Positions 1 to 8,698 are shown, numbered from the stretch's first letter. The stretch is 64,000 nucleotides of DNA from Flavobacterium sp. UMI-01 (GCF_019656315.1 NZ_BPLU01000073.1:119818-183817); one strand, 5' to 3'. A program made the numbers and translations. Notes: generated by a model from the letters alone, not told the origin.

Positions 1-1
1 G

Positions 2-397
2 GCCATCTGGATGTTAGGTTCAGATTATGCAACCAATACATGGCCTGCTTGCGGTGAAATTGATATTATGGAACACAAAGGAAACCAACCCAATGTAATT
101 CATGGAACCCTTCACTATCCTGGAAATTCAGGAGGAAATGGAAACGGAAATACAACAACAATTACAAATGCTTCTTCAGAATTTCACGTTTACAAAGCGA
201 TATGGAGTCCGGCATCAGTTAAAATTTATGTGGACGATGTATTGTTTCACACCGTAGCAAACAGTAGTTCTCTGCCTTTCAATAAAGATTTCTTTATGAT
301 TCTTAACGTAGCCATGGGAGGAACTTTTGGAGGAACTATAGATACTGCCTTTACACAGGGGACTATGGAAGTGGACTATGTAAGAGTGTACCAATAA
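2..397 (+). CDS. Glycoside hydrolase family 16 protein, C-terminal part (5' end outside window)
   Basis: The reading frame is open from base 2, so the gene begins upstream of the window and only about the last 131 residues are present. The GH16 active-site signature is readable as GEIDIMEH. The first Glu (codon 56-58) is the expected nucleophile, the Asp between is the assisting residue, and the second Glu (codon 71-73) is the acid/base. The C-terminal strand DYVRVYQ is the usual end of GH16 laminarinases. The family cleaves beta-1,3- or mixed beta-1,3/1,4-glucans in the periplasm or outside the cell. A GH3 and a second GH16 gene follow on the same strand, which suits a laminarin-type utilisation locus. 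Substrate specificity cannot be fixed from this fragment, and any upstream carbohydrate-binding module is not visible. Confidence 0.9.
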   Translation, partial: AIWMLGSDYATNTWPACGEIDIMEHKGNQPNVIHGTLHYPGNSGGNGNGNTTTITNASSEFHVYKAIWSPASVKIYVDDVLFHTVANSSSLPFNKDFFMILNVAMGGTFGGTIDTAFTQGTMEVDYVRVYQ

Positions 398-416
398 TAA
401 AATTTGGAATTATAGC

Positions 417-446
417 AAAAGGTCGAGGTTATCGGCCTTTTGTTTA
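417..446 (+). terminator. Hairpin between GH16 and GH3
   Basis: A 10-bp stem (417-426 with 432-441, one G-T wobble) closes a 5-base loop and is followed by a short T-rich stretch (gttt). It lies directly behind the GH16 stop and 10 bases before the GH3 start. It may be a weak terminator or an attenuating or stabilising hairpin inside the operon. The T-run is short, so termination is likely partial. Confidence 0.5.
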
Positions 447-455
447 ATAAAATGA

Positions 456-2762
456 ATGAAGATGAGTATAATAAAAAAAGTATCATTTGTCCTAACTGCC
501 ATTGTAATGGTGAATTGTAGCCAGAAAATCATCCAACCTAAGGTTGTTCTTTCAAATGAAAATAATCTCGATAAGCGAGTTGATTCTGTTTTGAAATTGA
601 TGACCTTGGAAGAAAAAATAGGACAACTCAATCAATACAACGGTTTTTGGGAAATAACAGGACCGACTCCTAAAGAAGGCCAGGCAGCAAAGAAATACGA
701 AGACCTCAAAAAGGGTTTAGTAGGTTCTATGTTGAATGTAAAAGGCGTAAAAGATGTTAGGGCTTTGCAAAAAATAGCCGTTGAAGAAACCCGCTTGGGA
801 ATCCCACTACTATTTGGTTTTGATGTCATCCACGGCTACAAAACCATTAGTCCTATTCCGCTTGCTGAAGCTGCAAGTTGGGATTTAGTTGAAATCAAAA
901 AATCTGCGGCTATAGCAGCCGAAGAAGCGGCTTCAGTAGGTCTCAACTGGACTTTTGCTCCTATGGTAGATATTGCTAGGGATGCCCGTTGGGGTCGAGT
1001 AATGGAAGGCTCAGGAGAGGATCCTTTTTTGGGTAGCCAAATTGCAGTAGCACGAATTCAAGGATTTCAAGGTGAAGATTTGAAAGCAAAGAATACGATT
1101 TTGGCTTGTGCCAAACATTTTGCTGGCTACGCTTTTGCTGAATCAGGTAGAGATTACAATACAGTGGATATTGGAGAATCTACCTTGCAAAACATCGTAT
1201 TTCCTCCATTCAAAGCATCGGTTGATGCAGGAGTACGTACTTTCATGAATTCTTTTAATGAGTTAAACGGAATTCCAGCTACAGGGAACAAATATTTACA
1301 AAGACAAATCTTGAAAGGCGATTGGAAATTTGATGGTTTTGTCGTTTCGGATTGGGGTTCTATCAACGAAATGATTGCGCACGGTTATGCAAAGGATAAC
1401 AAACAAGCTGCTGAAATTGCTATCAATGCAGGTTCAGATATGGATATGGAATCTAGCGCTTATGTAGCACATTTAGCCGAACTAGTGAAAGAAGGTAAAG
1501 TCAACGAAAGTTTGATTAATGATGCGGCTAGAAGAATTTTAAAAGTCAAATTTGAATTAGGATTATTTGATAACCCTTATTTGTATTGTGATGAACGTTA
1601 TGAAGCAGCAACACTTGGTAAAAAAGCTTTTCACGACGGTGTTTTGGAAATGGCTAAAAAATCAATTGTACTTTTAAAAAATCAAAAAGAGTTATTACCC
1701 TTAAAACAATCAGGGCAAAAGATTGCTTTAATAGGGGCTTTGGCTGCTGATAAAACCAGTCCTTTGGGGAGTTGGCGAATCGCCGCTGATGATGAAACTG
1801 CCATTTCCGTTTTAGAAGGGATGAAACAATACAAAGGAAACCAACTAACGTATGCAAAAGGAGCAAATGTGGCAGAGGGTAGAACGCAATTTGTTTGGGA
1901 AACCAAAATCAATACGACAGATAAAAGCGGATTTGCAGAAGCGATTGCAGTTGCTAAAACCGCTGATGTAGTGGTGATGGTCTTGGGAGAACACGGACTT
2001 CAATCAGGTGAGGGACGCAGCAGAACCGATATAGGTTTGCCTGGTGTACAACAAGAATTATTAGAGGAAGTGTACAAAGTAAATCCTAATATTGTATTGG
2101 TTTTAAACAACGGGAGACCCTTAGCCATTCCTTGGGCCGATGCTCATATTCCAGCTATTGTGGAAGCTTGGCATCTTGGAACACAAAGTGGTCATGCTAT
2201 TGCGCAAGTGTTATACGGTGACTACAATCCTAGCGGTAAATTACCTATGACGTTTCCTCGTTCAGTGGGACAGGTACCTATTTATTATAATTACAAAAAC
2301 ACGGGACGTCCTGAGATGAGTGAACCTGATAGTGTGTTTTGGTCGCATTATATTGATGAAAAAAATACGCCTTTATATCCTTTTGGTTATGGATTAAGCT
2401 ATACAACTTTTGAGTATTCTAATTTAAAGTTGAGCCAAAATGCTTTTTCAAATCAAGAGAAAATTGAGGTGAGTGTTGAGGTAAAAAACACGGGTAAATA
2501 CGTTGGTAAAGAAGTGGTTCAATTGTATATTAGGGATTTGTTTGCCACGGTAACTCGTCCAGTAAAAGAGCTTAAGGGCTTTGAAATGATTGAATTACAA
2601 CCAAACGAATCTAAGACGGTACGTTTTACAATTGATGCTAAAACCATTGAATTCTTTACGGCCAATTCAAAGTGGGAGGCAGAACCAGGAGATTTTAAAG
2701 TCTTTGTAGGAGGTAGTTCGGCTAAAACACTCGAAGCTGATTTTCAATATTTAAAAAAATAA
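456..2762 (+). CDS. bglX: Glycoside hydrolase family 3 beta-glucosidase (BglX-type), lipoprotein
   Basis: 768 residues, matching BglX-type periplasmic beta-glucosidases (about 765). The N-terminus is a lipoprotein signal: a hydrophobic stretch followed by VNCSQ, with the lipobox Cys near residue 21. The GH3 N-terminal barrel carries the KHFAGY motif. The catalytic nucleophile is Asp299 in VVSDWGS. The GH3 C-terminal alpha/beta sandwich follows (around 400-630), then a fibronectin-III-like domain (around 670-755). ATG at 456 or 462 are both possible; the signal peptide works with either. It should hydrolyse oligosaccharides released by the flanking GH16 enzymes to glucose. It is separated from the following GH16 by only two bases, so they form one transcription unit. 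Confidence 0.94.
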   Translation: MKMSIIKKVSFVLTAIVMVNCSQKIIQPKVVLSNENNLDKRVDSVLKLMTLEEKIGQLNQYNGFWEITGPTPKEGQAAKKYEDLKKGLVGSMLNVKGVKDVRALQKIAVEETRLGIPLLFGFDVIHGYKTISPIPLAEAASWDLVEIKKSAAIAAEEAASVGLNWTFAPMVDIARDARWGRVMEGSGEDPFLGSQIAVARIQGFQGEDLKAKNTILACAKHFAGYAFAESGRDYNTVDIGESTLQNIVFPPFKASVDAGVRTFMNSFNELNGIPATGNKYLQRQILKGDWKFDGFVVSDWGSINEMIAHGYAKDNKQAAEIAINAGSDMDMESSAYVAHLAELVKEGKVNESLINDAARRILKVKFELGLFDNPYLYCDERYEAATLGKKAFHDGVLEMAKKSIVLLKNQKELLPLKQSGQKIALIGALAADKTSPLGSWRIAADDETAISVLEGMKQYKGNQLTYAKGANVAEGRTQFVWETKINTTDKSGFAEAIAVAKTADVVVMVLGEHGLQSGEGRSRTDIGLPGVQQELLEEVYKVNPNIVLVLNNGRPLAIPWADAHIPAIVEAWHLGTQSGHAIAQVLYGDYNPSGKLPMTFPRSVGQVPIYYNYKNTGRPEMSEPDSVFWSHYIDEKNTPLYPFGYGLSYTTFEYSNLKLSQNAFSNQEKIEVSVEVKNTGKYVGKEVVQLYIRDLFATVTRPVKELKGFEMIELQPNESKTVRFTIDAKTIEFFTANSKWEAEPGDFKVFVGGSSAKTLEADFQYLKK

Positions 2763-2764
2763 TC

Positions 2765-3520
2765 ATGAATAAATTTTTTATTGTTCTTTTAGCAACCACC
2801 TTCTCTTTTGCACAAACTAAAGGAAAAAAACTGGTATGGGAAGAACATTTTAATGGTAAAGAATTAGATACTAAAAATTGGAACTTTGAACTAGGTGATG
2901 GATGCCCTAACTGTGGTTGGGGCAATAGTGAACGCCAGCTATACACAAAGACGAACCATAAAATGGAAAACGGAAAGTTAGTCATTACAGCAAAAAAGGA
3001 AGGAACACAATACACTTCTACCCGAATAACGACCCAAGGCAAAAAAGAGTTTCAATACGGATATATTGAAGCTAGAGCCAAATTGCCTGTGGGCAAAGGA
3101 ATTTGGCCTGCTTTCTGGATGTTAGGTTCCAATATTAAGACGGTAGGTTGGCCACAATGTGGTGAAATAGATATTTTGGAATATGTGGGCAAAGAACCTC
3201 ATATGGTTTTCACTTCCTTACACACCACAGCAAGTCACGGCAATACCATCAATACGAAGAGAACACGAATAGATACTATTGAACAAGGTTTTCATTTGTA
3301 TGCAATTGATTGGACTAAGGATAAAATGGATTTTTTTGTAGATAACATCTTAGTTTATACGTTCAATCCAACAGATAAAACAGAAGCGATTTGGCCGTAT
3401 GACCAACCTTTTTATTTTATCATCAATATGGCGATTGGAGGTAATTTTGGAGGTCCAGAAGTGGATGATGCCATTTTTCCTCAAGATTTTAGTATAGACT
3501 ATATTAAGGTGTATCAATAA
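2765..3520 (+). CDS. Secreted GH16 endo-beta-1,3-glucanase (laminarinase-like)
   Basis: 251 residues with a short Sec signal peptide (MNKFF...SFAQ) and then a single GH16 jelly-roll with no extra module. The active site reads GEIDILE, with Glu134 as nucleophile, Asp136 assisting and Glu139 as acid/base. Aromatic residues typical of the glucan cleft (WPAFWMLG) precede it, and the chain ends in DYIKVYQ. It resembles the partial GH16 at the start of the window, so the cluster holds two paralogous endo-glucanases around one GH3. Endo-cleavage of laminarin-like glucan is the family expectation; lichenase or agarase activity within GH16 is less likely from the motif. The start is two bases after the GH3 stop, implying translational coupling. 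Confidence 0.92.
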   Translation: MNKFFIVLLATTFSFAQTKGKKLVWEEHFNGKELDTKNWNFELGDGCPNCGWGNSERQLYTKTNHKMENGKLVITAKKEGTQYTSTRITTQGKKEFQYGYIEARAKLPVGKGIWPAFWMLGSNIKTVGWPQCGEIDILEYVGKEPHMVFTSLHTTASHGNTINTKRTRIDTIEQGFHLYAIDWTKDKMDFFVDNILVYTFNPTDKTEAIWPYDQPFYFIINMAIGGNFGGPEVDDAIFPQDFSIDYIKVYQ

Positions 3521-3574
3521 AAATTGAAAGCAATCACGGAATTTAGATTGCATTTGATTCATGAATAAATTAAG

Positions 3575-3626
3575 CAAATAATAGGGATTAAAATTGCCTT
3601 AGCGTAATTTTAATCCCTATTATTTG
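3575..3626 (+). repeat. 21-bp perfect inverted repeat (terminator and/or operator)
   Basis: Bases 3575-3595 and 3606-3626 are perfect reverse complements around a 10-base loop. The hairpin lies 55 bases behind the GH16 stop, where a terminator of the glucanase operon would be expected. It is not followed by a run of T, however, and its right arm contains the TTG of the next promoter (3624-3626). It may end the glucanase transcript, act as a binding site controlling the sigma-factor gene, or both. Confidence 0.6.
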
Positions 3627-3655
3627 TATATTAAAATAAATATTTGTTAAATTTG
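3624..3655 (+). promoter_or_regulatory. Bacteroidota sigma-70 type promoter of the ECF sigma-factor gene
   Basis: TTG at 3624-3626, 21-base spacer, then TAAATTTG at 3648-3655, a full match to the TTG-N(17-23)-TAnnTTTG consensus of this phylum. Transcription should start near 3660, leaving a leader of about 90 bases. Confidence 0.7.
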
Positions 3656-3751
3656 GTTCATCTATCAATCTATAACCAAGAGCCTATTCGATAAAATTAC
3701 TTTTTTAGAAAAATTATTTCAAAAATTTTTAATTAAACTAAAAGGTAAATT

Positions 3752-4336
3752 ATGGCTATACTAGAACTCTCAGATGCTGTATTGGTTAAAGATTATGTGG
3801 CAGGTAATGAGAAAGCCTTGGAGATATTAATCAAGCGACACCAATCCAGAATATACGGTTTTATCTATTCAAAGATTTCGGATACAGATATTTCCAATGA
3901 TATTTTCCAAGATACTTTCATCAAAGTAATCAAAACTTTAAAATCAAATTCGTATAACGAGGAAGGAAAATTTCTTCCTTGGGTCATGCGTATTGCTCAC
4001 AATTTGATAGTCGATCATTTTAGAAGAAATAAAAAAATGCCTATGTTTAGAGAAACAGAGGCTTTCTCTATTTTTTCAATTATGTCTGATGAATCTCCAA
4101 ATGTAGAGAATCAAATTATTATGGAGCAAGTGGAAAGTGATGTGCGCAAATTACTAAAGGAGCTTCCTGAGGATCAAAAGGAAGTGTTGATGATGCGTAT
4201 GTATCAGGATATGAGCTTTAAGGAAATTTCAGAAATTACTGGAGTAAGTATTAATACCTCCTTAGGTCGAATGCGTTATGCTCTTATGAATTTGCGTAAG
4301 GTGATTGATAAACATCAAATTGTTTTAACCAATTAG
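3752..4336 (+). CDS. RNA polymerase sigma factor, ECF (sigma-70) family
   Basis: 194 residues with the two-domain ECF layout. Region 2 (around 20-90) includes the core-binding and -10 recognition helices (DIFQDTFIKV, then FLPWVMRIAHN). Region 4 (around 130-185) has a helix-turn-helix, QDMSFKEISEITG...LGRMRYAL. No transmembrane anti-sigma gene follows, unlike SusC/D-linked ECF systems. The next ORF encodes a basic 47-residue protein instead. The gene has its own promoter and a leader of about 90 bases. It is probably a general flavobacterial sigma factor rather than the regulator of the neighbouring glucanase genes, but the target regulon is not visible. Confidence 0.9.
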   Translation: MAILELSDAVLVKDYVAGNEKALEILIKRHQSRIYGFIYSKISDTDISNDIFQDTFIKVIKTLKSNSYNEEGKFLPWVMRIAHNLIVDHFRRNKKMPMFRETEAFSIFSIMSDESPNVENQIIMEQVESDVRKLLKELPEDQKEVLMMRMYQDMSFKEISEITGVSINTSLGRMRYALMNLRKVIDKHQIVLTN

Positions 4337-4387
4337 ACAATATTTTGTAATAATGGTCGTTTAAGTATAAATTTAATTAAGATACTT

Positions 4388-4531
4388 ATGGCCAAAATCT
4401 ACTCTAAGAAAAACAATACTTCCAAAGTGAAAAAGCCTAAAAAGGAAGTCATTTCTTTTCTATTGAATTATTCTAAAGCTTTGAAAGTTGTCAAAGGCGA
4501 AAAAAATAGTTTTGAAATTATTTCAAACTAA
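4388..4531 (+). CDS. Small basic protein of unknown function downstream of the sigma factor
   Basis: ATG at 4388 opens a 47-codon frame ending in TAA at 4529-4531. The first half is Lys-rich (MAKIYSKKNN..KVKKPKKE) and the second half contains a short amphipathic region (ISFLLNYSKALKVV). It begins 51 bases after the sigma-factor stop on the same strand and is followed by a strong terminator, so it is probably co-transcribed. No function is recognised. The position would suit a small sigma-associated regulator, but that is inference. Confidence 0.55.
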   Translation: MAKIYSKKNNTSKVKKPKKEVISFLLNYSKALKVVKGEKNSFEIISN

Positions 4532-4555
4532 GTTTTTTGTAGTTCTTTAGTATTG

Positions 4556-4602
4556 TAAGATTCACTTATTCAATGTTATTGGATAAGTGAATCTTATTTT
4601 TT
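4556..4602. terminator. Terminator between the sigma-factor operon and nth
   Basis: A 14-bp perfect stem (4556-4569 with 4583-4596) is followed on the plus strand by a T-rich tail. It lies between convergent genes and its right arm overlaps the nth stop codon, so it can serve the plus-strand operon and possibly the minus-strand gene. Confidence 0.75.
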
Positions 4603-5244
4603 ATAATAACTTTCAATCACGCTTTTTCGTCCTATTGTTTTAGTGATGATATCTTTGTCTAAGTCCCAGCCTCTTGCGGGGGAATATTCTCTTCCATACC
4701 AAATCATTTGCAAATGCAAATCGTTCCAAGTGTGTTCTGGAAAAATTCGCTTGGCATCTTTTTCGGTTTGTTGCACATTTTTTCCGTTACTCAAATTCCA
4801 GCGATACATCAACCTATGAATATGGGTGTCAACCGGAAAAGCAGGAACGCCAAAAGCTTGAGACATAACCACGCTGGCAGTTTTATGTCCTACGGCAGGC
4901 AACGCTTCAAGCGCCTCAAAGCTTTGCGGCACAATTCCGTTGTGTTGCTCAATTAAAATTTCTGATAAGCCATGAATGCCTTTGGATTTCATAGGCGAAA
5001 GGCCACAAGGTCTAATGATTTCTTTGATCTCTTCGATACTCATTTTTACCATATCATACGGATTGTCAGCCTTGGCAAACAATAAAGGTGTAATCTGATT
5101 CACGCGTACATCTGTACATTGAGCAGATAATAAAACCGCAATCAATAAGGTGTAAGGATCTTTGTGATCAAGGGGGATTGGAATAGTAGGGTAGAATTCT
5201 TTTAACGTATTTATAACAAATGTTACACGCTCTTGCTTGGTCAT
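4594..5244 (-). CDS. nth: Endonuclease III (DNA glycosylase/AP lyase), cluster-less form
   Basis: 216 residues of the HhH-GPD superfamily, base-excision repair of oxidised pyrimidines. The helix-hairpin-helix LPAVGHKTA holds the catalytic Lys121, and VDTHIHR holds the catalytic Asp139, matching Lys120 and Asp138 of the E. coli enzyme. The C-terminal four-cysteine [4Fe-4S] loop of the classical family is absent: after residue 165 the sequence runs through LQMIWYGREYSPARGW with no Cys. The protein should therefore fold without the cluster. It lies on the minus strand alone, convergent with the sigma-factor operon and divergent from the bcp gene. Confidence 0.93.
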   Translation of the reverse strand: MTKQERVTFVINTLKEFYPTIPIPLDHKDPYTLLIAVLLSAQCTDVRVNQITPLLFAKADNPYDMVKMSIEEIKEIIRPCGLSPMKSKGIHGLSEILIEQHNGIVPQSFEALEALPAVGHKTASVVMSQAFGVPAFPVDTHIHRLMYRWNLSNGKNVQQTEKDAKRIFPEHTWNDLHLQMIWYGREYSPARGWDLDKDIITKTIGRKSVIESYYKK

Positions 5245-5442
5245 TTTAGTACTTTTATGAATTGTAAAAATAGTTCTTTTTTAGATTCTGAGTTTAAAGT
5301 TGCTAAGGAACTTAGATTTTTATTTTGAATTTGATTATTAAGATGTAACAAGGTTGAAACTTAAAATCTTTTTTAATTATGAACCTAAAACCTTAGATGT
5401 ATAGTGGCTCAGAATCTTATAACCCTTAAAAAAAACATATCG

Positions 5443-5895
5443 ATGATAACATTAAAAAAAGGAGATAAAGCGCCTGCATTTTCAGCTATTGATCAAGATG
5501 GCAACACACATAATTTATCCGATTATAAAGGAAAAAAATTAGTAGTGTTTTTTTATCCAAAAGCCAATACTCCCGGATGTACGGCTGAAGCCTGTGATTT
5601 GAGAGATAATTTTGAACGTTTTAAAGCCAATAATTATGCTTTGTTGGGTGTGAGTGCTGATTCGGCTAAAGCACAGGCCAAATTCAAAGACAAATATGAG
5701 TTTCCATTTCCGTTATTAGCAGATGAAGATAAAGCTGTCATTGAAGCTTTTGGTGTTTGGGGGCCTAAAAAATTTATGGGACGAGAATATGACGGTATTC
5801 ATCGTATTACTTTTGTAATTGATGAAAACGGTACTATTGAAGAAGTTATTGATAAAGTGAAAACAAAGGAGCACGCGGCTCAAATTTTAAAATAG
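5443..5895 (+). CDS. bcp: Thioredoxin-dependent thiol peroxidase (BCP/PrxQ peroxiredoxin)
   Basis: The frame is open from a GTG at 5404, but the family N-terminus begins at ATG 5443 (MITLKKGDKAP), giving 150 residues, the usual BCP length. The peroxidatic Cys46 lies in TPGCTAEAC and Cys51, five residues on, is the expected resolving Cys of the PrxQ type. The thioredoxin-fold core follows, with the FGVWGPKKFMG segment typical of the family. It reduces hydroperoxides in the cytoplasm using thioredoxin. It is transcribed divergently from nth. Confidence 0.94.
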   Translation: MITLKKGDKAPAFSAIDQDGNTHNLSDYKGKKLVVFFYPKANTPGCTAEACDLRDNFERFKANNYALLGVSADSAKAQAKFKDKYEFPFPLLADEDKAVIEAFGVWGPKKFMGREYDGIHRITFVIDENGTIEEVIDKVKTKEHAAQILK

Positions 5896-5918
5896 TATTC
5901 AGTTAAATACCTACGGTG

Positions 5919-6689
5919 TTATTTTATTTTTTTCAAAATTTTATATTCTTCATAACAGCCGCTAATGGCATCCATGATTTGGAGGTCGTTGGCGGTTTGT
6001 ATAAAGGCTTCTGAATAATTACAGCGTTGTAAGATTTCAGGGATATCTTTTTTGTCAATTCCGAGTAATACAGCAAGAGTTTCACGATCAAATTTGGAAG
6101 CTAAAAGATTTCTTACGGTATCGTCTTTTTTCATGTCTTTGAGTTTTCTAAATTCTTTTGCTTTGTTGCTAAAGACATTATAAAGCATATCAGCAGGATT
6201 GAATATTGATCCCAATATTTTATTGAAGGCATTAGGAGCGTATTCTCCTGTTTCATAACCACTGGTGAGTCCTGAAATGCTATAGCGATAGTTTTCTTTG
6301 ACAGGTATGGTTTTAGAATCCACTTCTAAATAACCAGTCAAATTAAAGGGTTTGATAACAACTTCTTCTAAGGCAATGGCTCTTTCGGTCAAAAAGATTT
6401 TGGCTACTTTATTTTTCAACCAGTCGTTGGTTACTTTTACTCTTAAGGATTGAAAACCTAATAGGGAAATGTGTAAGGTGTCGTTAGGGTGAACATCGAT
6501 TTCAAAATACCCTTTATTGTTGGTTTGTGCTCCACGTACTTTGTTGATGTTGATTACATTAGCATCGTTCAAAGGAAGCTTAGTATTGTCGTTATAGATA
6601 TAACCTGTAACTTTTTGGGAAAGGGAAACCTCCTGAGCTTGTGTGGCCAAGGATAAGGTTAAAAAAAAGAAAACTACAAAATATTTCAT
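5919..6689 (-). CDS. Exported protein with carboxypeptidase-regulatory-like domain
   Basis: 256 residues with a Sec signal peptide (MKYFVVFFFLTLSLATQAQ). Residues about 28-110 form a CarboxypepD-regulatory-like beta-sandwich, with GYIYNDNTKLPLNDANV, GYFEIDV and LHISLLGFQS as characteristic strands. The remainder, about 140 residues, is mostly helical and has no recognised motif. In Bacteroidota the first domain is frequent in envelope proteins and at the N-terminus of TonB-dependent receptors, but no receptor barrel follows. Function is unknown; an envelope role is inferred. Confidence 0.75.
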   Translation of the reverse strand: MKYFVVFFFLTLSLATQAQEVSLSQKVTGYIYNDNTKLPLNDANVININKVRGAQTNNKGYFEIDVHPNDTLHISLLGFQSLRVKVTNDWLKNKVAKIFLTERAIALEEVVIKPFNLTGYLEVDSKTIPVKENYRYSISGLTSGYETGEYAPNAFNKILGSIFNPADMLYNVFSNKAKEFRKLKDMKKDDTVRNLLASKFDRETLAVLLGIDKKDIPEILQRCNYSEAFIQTANDLQIMDAISGCYEEYKILKKIK

Positions 6690-6780
6690 AAACTGATTTA
6701 AGACTCTAAAAGTAATAAATCAACCTTTAATATTTTGTAGTTTCGTTGTATAATTACAAGAAAATTAACAGAAGAGTGTC

Positions 6781-8670
6781 TTAGTCTCTTCTTGGTCTTC
6801 TTGGTCTAGGGGAATCACCAAAGCTTTCAGAACGTCTAGAAGCTCTATCTGGTGTAGCTTCTCCTCTTGGAGCTCTGTCAGAGAATCCGCCTTCACGTCT
6901 TCTACCTCCAAAACCGCCTTCTCTGCTACCTGAACTTCTTTCTCCTCTAAATCCGCCGGAGCCTTCACGACGGGGTGCAAAACCACCTTCGCGTCTTCCT
7001 CCCTCACGTCTTCCACCTGAGTTTCTGCCGTTATGGTCGCGTCTTCCACCACCATCGTTTTTAGAGATTTCAACATTGATACGACGTCCTTCTAGTTGAA
7101 CGTTGTTCAAAATTTCCATTACTTTATCTGTATGTTCAGCATCAGTATTAAAGAAAGAGAAGCCTTCTTTTACATCTACCTTAAATACATCATCACGACC
7201 TAAGTCAAGAGTTTCTTTTAAGAAATCTTTTAATTGCATCCAGTCGAAGTTGTCTCTTGAACCAATGTTAACAAAGTAACGAGTAGCACCACCAGCGTTT
7301 CCGCCTTCTCTTGGAGCGCTATCACCTCTTTCACGTCTATCAGAACTTGAAGCGGAAATATCTCTGTTCTTTTTGTAATAATTGATGAAACGGTTGAATT
7401 CTACTGATACCATTTTCTTAATCAATTCCTCTTTAGATAAACCTTCTAATACGTCATTGATTGCTGGTAAGTAGTTGTCAATTTCGTGATCAACTTCTGT
7501 GTCTTTAATTTTATTTGCTAAGTGTAATAATTGGATTTCGCAAATTTCGATTCCAGAAGGAATTGTTTTTTCTTCAAACTTTTGTTTGATGATTCTTTCG
7601 ATAGACGAAATTTTACGTAATTCACTTTTCGTTACAATCACGATAGAAGTTCCTAATCTTCCTGCACGACCTGTACGACCAGAACGGTGGTTGTAAGTTT
7701 CAATTTCGTCAGGCAATTGGTAGTTTACTACGTGTGTTACGTTGTCCACATCAATTCCACGAGCGGCAACATCAGTCGCAACAAGCATTTGGATTTGTCT
7801 GCTTCTAAAAGATTTCATTACACCATCACGTTGTGCTTGAGATAAATCTCCGTGTAGCGCCGCAGCATTGTAGCCGTCTTCAATTAATTTTTCGGCAATG
7901 GCTTGAGTATCACGTTTGGTTCTACAAAATACCACTGAGAAAATGTCTGGATTAGCATCGGCTAAACGCTTCAAAGCTTCGTAACGGTCACGAGCATTTA
8001 CTAGGTAAAATTCGTGAGATACCGTAGCTGAACCTGAATTTTTGGTTCCTACAGTAACTTCAACAGGGTTGCTCATGAATTGTTTTCCAATTCGTGCCAC
8101 CTCGGCTGGCATAGTAGCAGAGAACAACCAAGTGTTCTTTTCGTCTGGGGTAGTAGATAGGATGTTTACGATATCATCGTAGAATCCCATGTTCAACATT
8201 TCGTCTGCCTCATCAAGAATACAATAGTTGATTTTAGAGATATTTACTAATCCTCTGTTGATCATGTCTTGCATTCTACCTGGAGTTGCCACAATAATTT
8301 GTGCTCCTCTTTTAATTTCTCTAGCTTGTTCTGTTATACTAGCTCCTCCGTAAACTGCTACCACATTAATACCTTTTTCGTATTTAGAGTAGTTTTTAAG
8401 TTCGTTAGTAATCTGTAAACACAACTCGCGTGTTGGAGATAAAATTAACGCCTGTGTATTTCTGTCGTCGGCATCAATTTTCTGAATAACTGGAAAACCA
8501 AAAGCTGCCGTTTTCCCTGTCCCAGTCTGAGCCAACGCAACTAAATCTGTATCTTTTTCCAATAATAGGGGAATCGCTTTCTCCTGTACTTCTGACGGAT
8601 TTTCAAATCCTAGATCTAAAATCGCCTTCAGTAACGATTCACTCAATCCTAATTGTTCAAATTTATTCAT
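6781..8670 (-). CDS. deaD: DEAD-box ATP-dependent RNA helicase (DeaD/CsdA type) with Arg/Gly-rich tail
   Basis: 629 residues. The helicase core shows the Q motif, motif I AQTGTGKT (47-54), PTRELC, motif II DEAD (153-156), motif III SAT, and motif VI HRSGRTGRAGR. A DbpA-like RNA-binding domain follows, around 460-540 (YFVNIGSRD...GRRINVEIS). The last roughly 85 residues are Arg/Gly/Ser-rich (repeats such as GGRREGG and GGFRGERS), a disordered RNA-binding tail. Proteins of this type remodel rRNA precursors and mRNA, often with a role at low temperature. The repetitive tail creates long spurious ORFs in the other frames. Confidence 0.93.
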   Translation of the reverse strand: MNKFEQLGLSESLLKAILDLGFENPSEVQEKAIPLLLEKDTDLVALAQTGTGKTAAFGFPVIQKIDADDRNTQALILSPTRELCLQITNELKNYSKYEKGINVVAVYGGASITEQAREIKRGAQIIVATPGRMQDMINRGLVNISKINYCILDEADEMLNMGFYDDIVNILSTTPDEKNTWLFSATMPAEVARIGKQFMSNPVEVTVGTKNSGSATVSHEFYLVNARDRYEALKRLADANPDIFSVVFCRTKRDTQAIAEKLIEDGYNAAALHGDLSQAQRDGVMKSFRSRQIQMLVATDVAARGIDVDNVTHVVNYQLPDEIETYNHRSGRTGRAGRLGTSIVIVTKSELRKISSIERIIKQKFEEKTIPSGIEICEIQLLHLANKIKDTEVDHEIDNYLPAINDVLEGLSKEELIKKMVSVEFNRFINYYKKNRDISASSSDRRERGDSAPREGGNAGGATRYFVNIGSRDNFDWMQLKDFLKETLDLGRDDVFKVDVKEGFSFFNTDAEHTDKVMEILNNVQLEGRRINVEISKNDGGGRRDHNGRNSGGRREGGRREGGFAPRREGSGGFRGERSSGSREGGFGGRRREGGFSDRAPRGEATPDRASRRSESFGDSPRPRRPRRD

Positions 8671-8690
8671 ATGTAATTTTAAATAGGGTG

Positions 8691-8698
8691 CAAAAGTA
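8691..8698 (-). promoter_or_regulatory. Likely -7 element of the DEAD-box helicase gene
   Basis: Reads TACTTTTG on the minus strand, a TAnnTTTG match 20 bases before the start codon. No convincing TTG at the -33 distance, so only the -7 part is supported. Confidence 0.45.

Noticed and set aside
6765..7076. 103-residue minus-strand ORF in the tail of the DEAD-box helicase gene
   Set aside because: It is another frame of the Arg/Gly-rich repeat coding region; the low-complexity composition creates open frames without a family signal.
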